Shown here: piece by piece, positions 24,760 through 34,322 of the stretch
Layout: every line of letters begins with the position of its first letter
How positions within the stretch are numbered: position 1 is the first letter of the stretch
Program-made: the position numbers and the translations under genes
Source: Callorhinus ursinus
Lineage: Eukaryota; Chordata; Mammalia; Carnivora; Otariidae
Length of the DNA stretch: 64,000 nucleotides
NCBI RefSeq assembly: GCF_003265705.1
Contig: NW_020312848.1
Span: 57,437,737 to 57,501,736, forward strand
Reading direction: 5' to 3'
The notes under the pieces: generated by a model
The model's input: the letters and a program-made list of their open reading frames with translations, nothing else
What the model was told of the DNA's origin: nothing
The model's database searches: none

Positions 24760-24987
24760 AGGGCATCTGAATGTCTCAGTCAGTTAAGCATCTGACTCTT
24801 GATTGACGCTCAGGTCATGGTCTCAGGGTTGTGAGATCCAGCCCTGTGTGGGGCTCAGCACTCAGCAGGGAGTCTGTTGGAGATTCTCTCTCTCCCTCTC
24901 CCTCTGCTCCAACACACCACACCCTCCCCTCCGGCTCACTCTCTCTCTTTCTTCCTCTCTCAAATAAATAAATAAGTCAAAAAAAAA
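24760..24987 (+). mobile_element. CAN-SINE, sense, older subtype
   Basis: Head GGGCATCTGAATGTCTCAGT, with the older ACTCTTGATTGACGCTCAGG segment and TCTCAGGGTTGTGAGATCCA, tail AAATAAATAAATAAGTC plus poly(A). A 17-bp target-site duplication with two mismatches (AAAGCTTACATCATGAG, 24743-24759 and 24988-25004). Confidence 0.95.
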
Positions 24988-25253
24988 AAAGCTTATGTCA
25001 TGAGGAACATATTTGCTTTCAAGGATTGGTTCAAATGCAAGGCCATAAGGATAACTGTTAGCTAACACTTGGCAATGTAAGCTGGTCATTTGCACCTAGA
25101 GGAGAGACAGGTTGATAGGAAATTCTATTGAGCTATTTTTTCTGATTTTCTCCTGAATTTGAGTAAAGTTATTGATACCATTTGTGCACCATGGTACAGA
25201 GAAGAGAAAATAATGAAGATGTGGGATGCACTGTGTCTATAATCATAGCTATA

Positions 25254-25405
25254 CAGGGATGCCTGGGCGGCTCAGTCATTACGCGTCTGCCTTCGGGGGC
25301 TCCCTGCTCCGCAGGAAAACTGCTTCTCCCTCTCCCACTCCCCCTGCTTGTGTTCCCTCTCTTGCTGTGTCTCTCTCTGTCAAATAAATAAAAATCTTAA
25401 AAAGA
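25254..25405 (+). mobile_element. internally deleted CAN-SINE, sense
   Basis: Head GATGCCTGGGCGGCTCAGTC and GCGTCTGCCTTCGG join directly to GGCTCCCTGCTCCGC. The usual segment that holds the B box (ctcaggtcatgatccc... gatcgagccc) is missing, so the copy is about 150 bp instead of about 195. The tail is intact, and a perfect 13-bp target-site duplication AATCATAGCTATA flanks it (25241-25253 and 25406-25418). Confidence 0.95.
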
Positions 25406-25454
25406 AATCATAGCTATAGAGATCTAACTAAGTGAACTAGTAATGACTGTTTTA

Positions 25455-25530
25455 TGTATATGTATGTATGTATATATGTATCTGTGTATGTGTGTATATT
25501 TACATTTATACACATGGGTATATATACACA
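25455..25530. repeat. TA/TG-rich simple repeat
   Basis: Alternating TATGTATGTATATATGTATC-type sequence, an imperfect (TATG)n/(TA)n microsatellite. Confidence 0.85.
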
Positions 25531-25759
25531 TTATTTGACATATGATGTTATAAATCTACTCATAGTAAAACTGTGATACATCAAAATGGAGCCATTAGAT
25601 ATCCTTCTGCAGTAAACAATTTAATCCATCAATGGCATTTTGGAAATAAACTATTGCATAATAAAAAAATCAATTTTCTACTCTATTTTTTTTCTTCACT
25701 AGAAATATTTTTTACTTCCCTTTTTGGCAGCCATATCCTTGGAATTCAATTAAGATTGA

Positions 25760-26560
25760 CAGAAAATTTACACATATTTATTGAGCATCTAATACTCATT
25801 TACTTGTTTATTCACAAGGTTAGGTTGCTGCTGAGTTCCAAAGAACCGTATTAGAGAATGTGTTGATGAAGAAGGCAGGGAGCTGGCCTGCCTTTTTTGG
25901 CTTTATGCTAATTATAGACATAAGAAAAAATAAAATAGAGAAATACTTACAAATTAAAATCAGTGTTAGAAGGGGGAGATGAACTAATGTTAAGTAGACT
26001 GATCAGGGAAGAACTGCGACTTAAAGTAAGCGGAATTAAGTCCGTGACACAAAGTGGGAAAATGGCATTCAAGTTGGAGGATCAGCATCTACAGAGAGCT
26101 TGAAATGGAAAAGAACATGTCTTTGTAATTAACTGAAAGAACAATGGTGTGATGGGAATGTAATGAGAAAAGTGAGACTGGTATAGAACGAATTAGAATG
26201 CCATGAAGAGGATACATTATTTAGGGCCTTGGAGGCCACTTGGAGGAGTTTGGATTTTTTATTTTTTTAATCCCCCTGAATGCACTGAGAGGACATAGAC
26301 GCTGCTTAGAGGGAAGAATAGGGATATTATTTATTTCATGTTAAGAAAAACTGTTTCTTGTTTTTTGTTTTTGTTTTTGCTATTGTGCAAAAAATTGGAG
26401 TTAGGCAAGGATAATCTAGAAAAAATTATAGAAGCCAAACTAAGGAGGGTTTTAATCATTGCTCTGTAATCAGAGGTATACCATCAAAACATTTAAGCAA
26501 TGTAACAGACTGCAAACACTTGTGTTTTAAGATGATAACTTGGGCAGTAAGTGAACATAG
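25760..26560. other. ancient repeat-derived DNA, family uncertain
   Basis: TTTACACATATTTATTGAGC resembles L2/MIR. Further on, TAGGGCCTTGGAGGCCACTT then GTTTGGATTTTTTATTT, and later AAGCAATGTAACAGACTGCA with GATGATAACTTGGGCAG, follow a widespread old mammalian repeat. No coding evidence; the 93-codon frame at 25573-25854 is unsupported. Confidence 0.4.
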
Positions 26561-26685
26561 ACAAGATCATCAATCAGGATAGCCAGAAACTATTTAAACT
26601 CGAACACTAGAAGAATGACAAACATAGCAAATTTGAGAAAGCAGGTGTTAAGGTTTTATATCAAGAAACAAATAAGTGAAAACAT

Positions 26686-26995
26686 ATTCCATGCTCATGG
26701 AATGGAGGAATTAATATTGTTAAAAAGTCCATACTACCCAAAGCAATCTACAGATATAATGCAATTCCATCAAAATCCCAATGGTATTTTTCACAGAAAC
26801 AGAAAAAAACAATATGAAGATTTCTATGGGACCACAAAAGACCTTGACTAGCCAAAAGAATTCTGGGAAAGAAGAACAAAACTGCACATAAAAATAAAAA
26901 GCACAGCAAAATAAACCATCAACAAAACAAAAGGGCAACTTACTGAGTGGGAGAAGATAATTGCAAATGACATATCTGATAAGGAGTTAATTTCT
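26686..26995 (+). mobile_element. older LINE-1, left part, sense (interrupted)
   Basis: ATTCCATGCTCATGGAATGG through AAGCAATCTACAGATATAAT to CAACTTACTGAGTGGGAGAA is L1 ORF2 downstream of the reverse transcriptase. Conceptual translation gives pieces such as EFWERRTKLHIKIKS and TEWEKIIANDISDKELI. An internal deletion joins distant ORF2 parts near 26915. The element resumes at 34323 after the younger L1 inserted into it. Confidence 0.9.
26982..26995. repeat. target-site duplication, left copy
   Basis: AGGAGTTAATTTCT, identical to 34309-34322. The sequence belongs to the older L1 (ELIS codons) and was duplicated when the antisense L1 inserted. Confidence 0.92.
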
Positions 26996-27485
26996 TTCTT
27001 TTTTTTGGTTTTATTATTGTTTTTTTTTATTTTTTTCTTTTTTATTGTCATGTTAATCACCATACATTACATCATTAGTTTTTGATGTAGTGTTCCATGA
27101 TTCATTGTCTGTGCATAACACAGAGTGCTCCACACAGAATGTGCCCTCTTTAATACCCATCATCAGGCTAACCCATCCCCCCACCCCCCTCCCCTCTAGA
27201 ACCCTCAGTTTGTATTTCAGAGTCCATCATCTCTCATGGTTCGTCTCCCCCTCCGACTTACTCCCCTTCATTCTTCCCCTCCTGCTATCTTCTTCTTTTT
27301 TTTTCCTTAACATATATTGCATTATTTGTTTCAGAGGTACAGATCTGTGATTCAACAGTCTTGCACAATTCACAGTGCTCACCGTAGCACATACCCTCCC
27401 CAATGTCTATCACCCAGCCACCCCATCCCTCTCACCCCACACCACTCCAGCAACCCTCAGTTTGTTTCCTGAGATTAAGAATTCC

Positions 27486-30400
27486 TCATATCAGTGAGGT
27501 CATATCATACATGTCTTTCTCTGATTGACTTATTTCACTCAGCATAACACCCTCCAGTTCCATCCACGTCGTTGCAAATAGCAAGATCTCATTCCTTTCG
27601 ATGGCTGCATAATATGCCATTGCGTCTATATACCACAGCTTCTTTATCCATTCAGCTGTCCATGGACATCTTGGCTCTTTCCACAGTTTGGCTATTGTGG
27701 ACATTGTTGCTATAAACACTGGGGTGCACATACCCCTTCGGATCCCTACTTTTGTATCTTTGTGGTAAATACCCAGTGGTGCAATTGCTGGATCGTATGG
27801 TAGTTCTATTTTCAACTGTTTGAGGAACCTCCATACTGTTTTCCAGAGTGGCTGCACCAGCTTGCATTCCCATCAACAGTGTAGGAGGGTTCCCCTTTCT
27901 CTGCATCCCCGCGAACATCTGTCGTTTCCTGAGTTGTTAATTTTAGCCATTCTGACTGGTGTGAGGTGGTATCTTGTTGAGGTTTTGATTTGGATTTCCC
28001 TGATGCCAAGCGATGTTGAGCACTTTTTCATGTGTCTGTTGGCCATTTGGATGTCTTCTTTGGGAAAATGTCTGTTCATGTCTTCTGCCCATTTCTTGAT
28101 TGGATTATTTGTTCTTTGGGTGTTGAGTTTGAGAAGTTCTTTATAGATTTTGGATATTAGCCCTTTATCTGATATGTCATTTGCAAATATTTCTTCCATT
28201 CTGTCGGTTGTCTTTTGGTTTTGTGGACTGTTTCTTTTGCTGTGCAAAAGCTTTTTATCTTGATGAAATCCCAATAGGTAATTTTTGCCCTTGCTTCCCT
28301 TGCCTTTGGCGATGTTTCTAGGAAGAAGTTGCTGCGGCTGAGGTCGAAGAGGTTGCTGCCTGTGTTCTCCTTTAGGATGTTGATGGCCTCCTGTCTCACG
28401 TTTAGGTCTTTCAACCATTTGGAGTCTATTTTTGTGTGTGGTGTAAGGAAATGGTCCAGTTTCATTCTTCTGCATGTGGCTGTCCAATTTTCCCAACACC
28501 ATTTGTTGAAGAGACTGTCTTTTTTCCATTGGACATTCTTTCCTGATTTGTCGAAGATCAGTTGACCATAGAGTTGAGGGTCCATTTCTGGGCTCTCGAT
28601 TCTGTTCCATTGATCGATGTGTCTGTTTTTGTGCCAGTACCATACTGTCTCGATGATGACAGCTTTGTAATAGAGCTGGAAGTCCGGAATTGTGATGCCG
28701 CCAGCTTTGCTTTTCTTTTTCAAGATTCCTCTGGCTATTCGGGGTCTCTTCTGGTTCCATACAAATTTTAGGATTATTTGTTCCATTTCTTTGAAAAAAG
28801 TGGATGGTATTTTGATGGGGATTGCATTGAATGTGTAGATTGTTCTAGGTAGCATTGAAATCTTCACAATGTTGGTGCTTCCAATCCATGAGCATGGAAC
28901 GTTTTTCCATTTCTTTGTGTCTTCCTCAATTTCTTTCATGAGTATTTTATAGTTTTCTGAGTACAGATCCTTTGCCTCTTTGGTTAAATTTATTCCTAGG
29001 TATCTTATGGTTTTGGGTGCAATTGTAAATGGGATCGACTCCTTGATTTGTCTCTCTTCTGTCTTGTTGTTGGTGTATAGGAATGCCACTGATTTCTGTG
29101 CATTGATTTTATAGCCTGCTACTTGACTGAATTCCTGTATGAGTTCTAGCAGTTTTGGGGTGGAGTCTTTTGGGTTTTCCACCTACAGTATCATATCATC
29201 TGCAAAGAGTGAGAGTTTGACTTCCTCTTTGCCGATTTGGATGCCTTTGATTTCTTTTTGTTGTCTGATTGCTGTGGCTAGGACTTCTAATACTATGTTG
29301 AATAGCAGTGGTGAGAGTGGACATCCTTGCCGCGTTCCTGACCTTAGGGGAAAAGCTCTCAGCTTTTCCCCATTGAGAATGATATTCGCTGTAGGTTTTT
29401 TGTAGATGGCTTTTATGATATTGAGGTATGTACCCTCTATCCCTATACTCTGAAGAGTTTTGATCAAGAAAGGATGTTGTACTTTGTCAAATGCTTTTTC
29501 TGCATCTATTGAGAGGATCATATGATTATTGTTATTTCTATGTTAATGTATTGTATTAAGTTGATTGATTTGCAGATGTTGAACCAACCTTGCAGCCCAG
29601 GGATAAATCCCACTTGGTCATGGTGAATAATCCTTTTAATGTACTGTTGGATTATTGGCTAGTATTTTGGTGAGAATTTTTGCATCCATGTTCATCAAGG
29701 ATATTGGTCTGTAATTCTCCTTTTTGATGGGGTCTTTGTGTGGTTTGGGGATCAAGGTAATGGTGGCCTCATAAAACGAGTTTGGAAGTTTTCCTTCCAT
29801 TTCTATTTTTTGGAACCGTTTCGGGAGAATAGGGATTAATTCTTCTTTAAATGTTTGGTAGAATCCCCCTGGGAAGCCATGTGGCCCTGGGCTTTTGTTT
29901 GTTGGGAGATTTTTGATGACTGCTTCAATTTCCTTAGTGGTTACAGGTCTGTTCAGGTTTTCTATTACTTCTTGGTTCAATTTTGGTAGTAGATAACATC
30001 TCTAGGAATGCATCCATTTCTTCCAGGTTATCTAATTTGCTGGCATAGAGTTGCTCATAATATGTTCTTATAATTGTTTGTATGTCTTTGGTGTTGGTTG
30101 TGATCTCTCCTCTTTCATTCATGATTTTGTTGATTTGGGTCACTTCTCTTTTCTTTTTGATAAGTCTGGCCAGGGGTTTATCAATCTTGTTATTTCTTTC
30201 AAAGAACCAGCTCCTAGTTTCATTGATCTGTTCTACTGTTCTTTTGGTTTCTATTTCATTGATTTCTGCTTTGATCTTTATTATTTCTCTTCTCCTGCTG
30301 GGTTTAGGCTTTATTTGCTGTTTTTTCTCTAGCTCCTTTAGGTGTAGGGTTAGGTTGTGTATTTGAGACCTTTCTTGTTTCTTGAGAAAGGCTTGTATTG

Positions 30401-31298
30401 CTATATACTTTCCTCTCAGGACTGCCTTTGCTGTATCCCAAAGATTTTGAGCGGTTGTGTTTTCATTTTCATTGGTTTCCATGAATTTTTTTAATTCTTC
30501 TTTAATTTCCTGGTTGACCCATTCATTCTTTAGTAGGATGCTCTTTAGCCTCCATGTCTTTGAGTTCTTTCCAACTTTCCTCTTGTGATTGAGTTCTAGT
30601 TTCAAAGCATTGTGGTCTGAAAATATGCAGGGAATGATCCCAATCTTTTGGTACTGGTTGAGACCTGATTTGTGCCCTAGGATGTGATCAATTCTGGAGA
30701 ATGTTCCATGGGCACTAGAGAAGAATGTGTATTCCGTTGCTTTGGGATGGAATGTTCTGAAGATGTCTGTGAAGTCCATTTGGTCCAGTGTGTCCTTTAA
30801 AGTCTTTATTTCCTTGTTGATCTTTTGCTTAGATGATCTGTCCATTTCAGTGAAGGGGGTGTTAAAGTCCCCCACTATTATTGTATTGTTGTCAATGTGT
30901 TTCTTTGCTTTTGTTATTAATTGCCTTATATAATTGGCCTCTCCCATGTTTGGGGCATAGATATTTACAATTGTTAGATCTTCTTGTTGGATAGACCCTT
31001 TAAGTAGGATATAGTGTCCTTCTTCATTTCTTATTACAGTCTTTGTTTTAAAATCTAATTTGTCTGATATGAGGATTGCCACCCCAGCTTTCTTTTTGTG
31101 TCCATTAGCATGGTAAATGGTTTTCCACCCCCTCACTTTCAATCTGGGGGTGTCTTTGGGTCTAAAATGAGTCTCTTGCAGACAGCATATTGATGGGTCT
31201 TGCTTTTTAATCCAATCTGATAGCCTGTGTCTTTTGATTGGGGCACTTAGCCCATTTACATTCAGGGTAAGTATTGAAAGATATGAATTTAGTGCCAT
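27486..31298 (-). pseudogene. LINE-1 ORF2 (endonuclease / reverse transcriptase), broken
   Basis: In intact L1s this cytoplasmic protein nicks target DNA and copies RNA into the nick. The 3813-base span equals 1271 codons, the normal length. The endonuclease part is open from 31298 for 454 codons. It shows N13, QETH with E42, VNIYAP, VGDFNTP with D144, SRIDHI and SDHNALKLEL, so all expected catalytic positions are present. The reverse transcriptase part shows [20 protein letters not shown] and SLFADDMIL. The C-terminal half follows at 29182-28157, and the WKTVWRFLK region at 27857-27486. Lesions seen: a frameshift near 29985, a frame change just after 29640 restored near 29530, TAG at 29183-29185, a frameshift near 28195, and TGA at 27873-27875 in the cysteine-rich region. 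It is therefore not functional as a whole; the endonuclease segment alone is still open. Confidence 0.95.
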
Positions 31299-31379
31299 TG
31301 TATTGTCTGTAAGGTGACTGTTACTGTAAATTGTCTGTGTTCCTTTCTGATCTATGCTGTTTTTAGGCTCTCTCTTTGC

Positions 31380-32277
31380 TTAGAGGACTCCTTTCAACGT
31401 TTCTTGGAGGGCTGGTTTTGTGTTTGCAAATTCCTTTAGTTTTTGTTTGTCCTGGAAGCTTTTTATCTCTCCTTCTATTTTCAATGATAGCCTAGCTGGA
31501 TATAGTATTCTTGGCTGCATATTTTTCTCGTTTAGTGCTCTGAAGATATCATGCCAGTCCTTTCTGGCCTGCCAGGTCTCTGTGGATAGGTGTGTTGCCA
31601 ATCTAAATTTTCTACCATTGTAGGTTACATATCTCTTCTCCTGAGCTGCTTTCAGGATTTTCTCTTTGTCTCTGAGACTCGTAAGTTTTACTATTAGATG
31701 TCGGGGTGTTGACCTATTTTTATTGATTTTGAGAGGGGTTCTCTGTGCCTCCTGGATTTTGATGCCTGTTTCCTTCCCCACATTAGGGAAGTTCTCTGCT
31801 ATAATTTGCTCCAATATACCTTCTGCCCCTCTCTCTCTTTCTTCTTCTTCTGGAAACCCAATTATTCTAATGTTGTTTCATCTTATCGTATCCCTTATCT
31901 CTCGAATTCTGCCCTCGTGATCCTGTAGTTGTTTCTCTCTCTTTTTCTCAGCCTTTTTATTTTCCATCATTTGGTCTTCTATATCGCTGGTTCTCTCTTC
32001 TGCCTCATTTATCCTAAGCAGTTAGTGCCCCCATTTTTGATTGTACCTCATTAATAGCCTCTTTGATTTCGACTTGGTTAGATTTTGGTTCTTTTATGTC
32101 TCCAGAAAGGGTTTCTCTAATAACTTCCACGCTTTTTTCAAGCCCAGCTCGTATCTTTAAAGTCATGATTCTGAACTCTAGGTCCGACATCGTACTAATG
32201 TCTGTATTGTGTAGGTCCCTGGCAGACAGTACTACCTCTTGTTCTTTTTGCTGAGGTGATTTTTTTTGTCTTGTCAT
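31380..32277 (-). pseudogene. LINE-1 ORF1 (RNA-binding coiled-coil protein), broken
   Basis: In intact elements ORF1p forms trimers and coats L1 RNA. The frame opens at 32277 with MTRQKKSPQQKEQEVVLSA and continues 87 codons through a predicted coiled-coil part (MSDLEFRIMTLKIRAGLEKS). An extra base near 32015 (after GALTA) shifts the frame. The expected frame then runs to a TGA at 31878-31880, where a sense codon is expected just before NNIRIIGF. From 31814 the RRM and C-terminal domain are open for 144 codons, with STPRHLIVKL, LSTETWQARKDWHDIF, MQPRILYPARLSL and a normal stop at 31380. The N-terminus, RRM and CTD are recognisable in the right order, but not in a single frame. Confidence 0.95.
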
Positions 32278-32494
32278 TTTGTCCAGAGGAGAATAGATGA
32301 ATGAAAGAACAAAATGCTAACAGGTTAATGTCCCCAGCAAATATATTCTATACAAATCAGAAAAGACCTGAAACCAGGGGAAAAGAAAGGGAAAGAAAGA
32401 ATAAAGAAAGAGGAAAAAAAAAGAAAAAGAAAAAGAAAAAGATACAAAGAAAAACAGAACAAAACAAAAAAAAACCCAGAATATGATCAGATAT

Positions 32495-33235
32495 GATCAG
32501 GCTAGTGCATAGATCAGTGCCACACACTAGATTTTGGGCATATTTTGGTCTGTTAGAAGAAAGTGCCTCCTAAAATTTTAAAGGAAGAAAGACTTACATA
32601 TGTACAAAATAAGGGTTGATACAATGAAGGGATGGAAGATGACTGTAAAGATGAAAATTATAAAAGATTTTATAAAAGGAGTTGATAAGAAGTTATTTGA
32701 AAAAAGAAGAAGATTTAAAAAAAAGAAAAGAAAAAAAGGGAGAGAGTGTGATCAGGCAGAAGACTAGAACAAAGCCATACACTAGTGATTTAGGGTATAT
32801 TTTGGTCTGTTAGAAGAAACTGTATCTCAAAATTTTCAAGAGAGAATAACTTATATATATATGCCAAAAATAAGGGTAACTACTATGAAGGGATAAAATA
32901 TGACTCTAAAAATGAAAAATAAAAAACGTTTTTTTAAAAAAGGGATTGATAAGATGTTGGTTGAGATTTTATTTATTTATTTGACAGAGAGAGAATGAGA
33001 GAGAGAGAGCACGAGAGGGAAGAGGGTCAGAGGGAGAAGCAGACTCCCCGCTCAGCAGGGAGTCCGATGTGGGACTCGATCCCGGGACTCCAGGATCATG
33101 ACCTGAGCCGAAGGCAGTTGCTTAACCAACTGAGCCACCCAGGCGCCCTGATAAGATATTGGTTGAAAAAGGGAAAAAGAAAAATTCAAAAAAAGAAAAA
33201 AACAGTTAAAAAATTAACTTTGAAAAACTAATGAA
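32495..33235. repeat. two-copy imperfect tandem repeat in L1 5' UTR
   Basis: Copy 1 starts GATCAGGC at 32495, copy 2 GATCAGGC at 32750 (offset about 255). Matching blocks in order are TTTTGGTCTGTTAGAAGAAA, AAAATTTT, AAATAAGGGT, ATGAAGGGAT, ATGACT, and TTGATAAGA followed by TTGAAAAA. Copy 2 is interrupted by the SINE at 32965-33148. Confidence 0.8.
32965..33148 (-). mobile_element. CAN-SINE inside L1 5' UTR, antisense
   Basis: It reads GATTTTATTTATTTATTTGA, CAGAGAGAGAATGAGAG, GACTCGATCCCGGGACTCCA, and ends GAGCCACCCAGGCGCCC. An 18-bp target-site duplication with one mismatch (TGATAAGATGTTGGTTGA, 32947-32964 and 33149-33166) lies in L1 sequence, so this SINE is younger than the L1. Confidence 0.97.
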
Positions 33236-34308
33236 TCATGGTAAAAAAGCCATGAATTCTATGTATGTGCATTATTCCCCTAGCGCTGGAGTTCTTCCGT
33301 TCTCCTTGATTGGTAAACTTGGTCTTGGCTTGCTGGCTGTTTGTGGGGATCTTCTGGGGGAGGGGCCTGTTGCCGTGGTTCCCAAATGTCTTTGCCGGAG
33401 GCGGAATTGCCCCACACTTGCTGGTCCGGGTAAGCAATCTGCTCGGGTTTGCTCTCGGGAGCTTTTGTTCCCTGCAAGCTCTCGGTACAGCTTTGGAGGA
33501 CGAGAGTGAAAATGGCGGCCTCCCATACTCTGCCCAGAGGAGCAGAGAACTCGGGGCCCCGGTCCTCAGTGTGCCCCCAGAGAAAAGCAGTCACTCCCAT
33601 CTCCCCGGTCTCCAGCCACACTCCGTGCTCACCCGGCCTGTGACTGAGCGTTTCTATCTCTGGCACCCAACTCCGTGTGGAGTCTCCAAACCCAGCAGAT
33701 CCCTGCGGTGCGCTCCAGTGCCACTCGTCCCGGTGGAGGAAGGGGAGTCTCCCCAGCTCTGCCGCTTGTTGGGTCCCTGCTGGAGGAGCAGTGGCCCAAC
33801 TGGGCCGCGGATCACAGTTTATGGCAACCCCGAGCTGAGAGCCCGCGCCTTGGCTCCGTCTCTGCAGCCGGCTTCCCCGCTCCGATACCCAGGAGCTCTG
33901 CTGCACTCAGGCACCCCCGGTCTTTCTGTGACCCCGAGGGTCCTGAGACCACACTGTCCCGAGAGAGTTCCACCCCCCACTTAGCCACTGGAGCGACGTT
34001 CCTCAGTGGAGCCGACTTCTAAAAGTTCCGATTTTGTGCTCTGTGGCTCTATCACTTGCCAGAAGCGGCCGACGGAGGCCCCCTCCCCCGCCATCTATCC
34101 TCCTGAATATCGCCTCAGATTCACTTCTCCGCACGTCCTACCTTCCAGTAAGTGGTCGCTTTTCTGTTCAGAGAGTTGTTGCTATTCTTTTCTTCGATCT
34201 CCTGTTGAGTTCGTAGGTGTTCAGAATGGTTTGATCCCTATCCAGCTGAATTCCTGAGACCAGATGAAATCCAGGTCTCCTACTCCCCCAACATCTTGCT
34301 CCACCCCC

Positions 34309-34322
34309 AGGAGTTAATTTCT
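34309..34322. repeat. target-site duplication, right copy
   Basis: AGGAGTTAATTTCT, identical to 26982-26995; marks the 5' boundary of the inserted antisense L1. Confidence 0.92.

Larger units (their letters stand above)
26996..34308 (-). mobile_element. full-length carnivore LINE-1, antisense, inactivated
   Basis: This is one complete non-LTR retrotransposon read right to left. The 5' end is at about 34308 (sense GGAGCAAGATG...), followed by a roughly 2 kb CpG-rich 5' UTR, ORF1 at 32277-31380, an 81-base spacer, ORF2 at 31298-27486, a 3' UTR with G-rich (sense) segments, and a T-rich end (poly(A) in sense) at 26996-27043. A sense AATAAA lies at 27046-27041. It is bounded by a 14-bp target-site duplication. 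A SINE (32965-33148) sits in its 5' UTR. Both ORFs carry frameshifts and stops, so it cannot mobilise itself. Confidence 0.97.
32278..34308 (-). promoter_or_regulatory. LINE-1 5' UTR / internal promoter region with CpG-rich block
   Basis: In L1s this region carries an internal promoter. The distal part (33275-34130) is GC- and CpG-rich, unlike the AT-rich surroundings, for example GCCGGAGGCGGAATTGCC and AAGCGGCCGACGGAGGC. The proximal part (32400-33240) is A-rich on the + strand and contains a roughly 255-base two-copy repeat plus an inserted SINE. The element's first bases in sense read GCAAGATGTTGG, where the usual YY1-type core would have GGCGG. An intact YY1-like AAAATGGCGGCC is present on the + strand at 33509-33520. 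Activity in the animal is unknown. Confidence 0.75.

Noticed and set aside
33280..33906. 208-codon open frame on the - strand in the L1 5' UTR
   Set aside because: Opens at GTG, lies upstream of ORF1 in untranslated sequence, overlaps the antisense frame and resembles no protein I know.
33310..33984. 224-codon open frame on the + strand, antisense to the L1 5' UTR (ORF0-like idea)
   Set aside because: It has no ATG anywhere in the frame (it opens at TTG) and lies in GC-rich DNA where stops are rare. No conserved motif seen. Best read as compositional.
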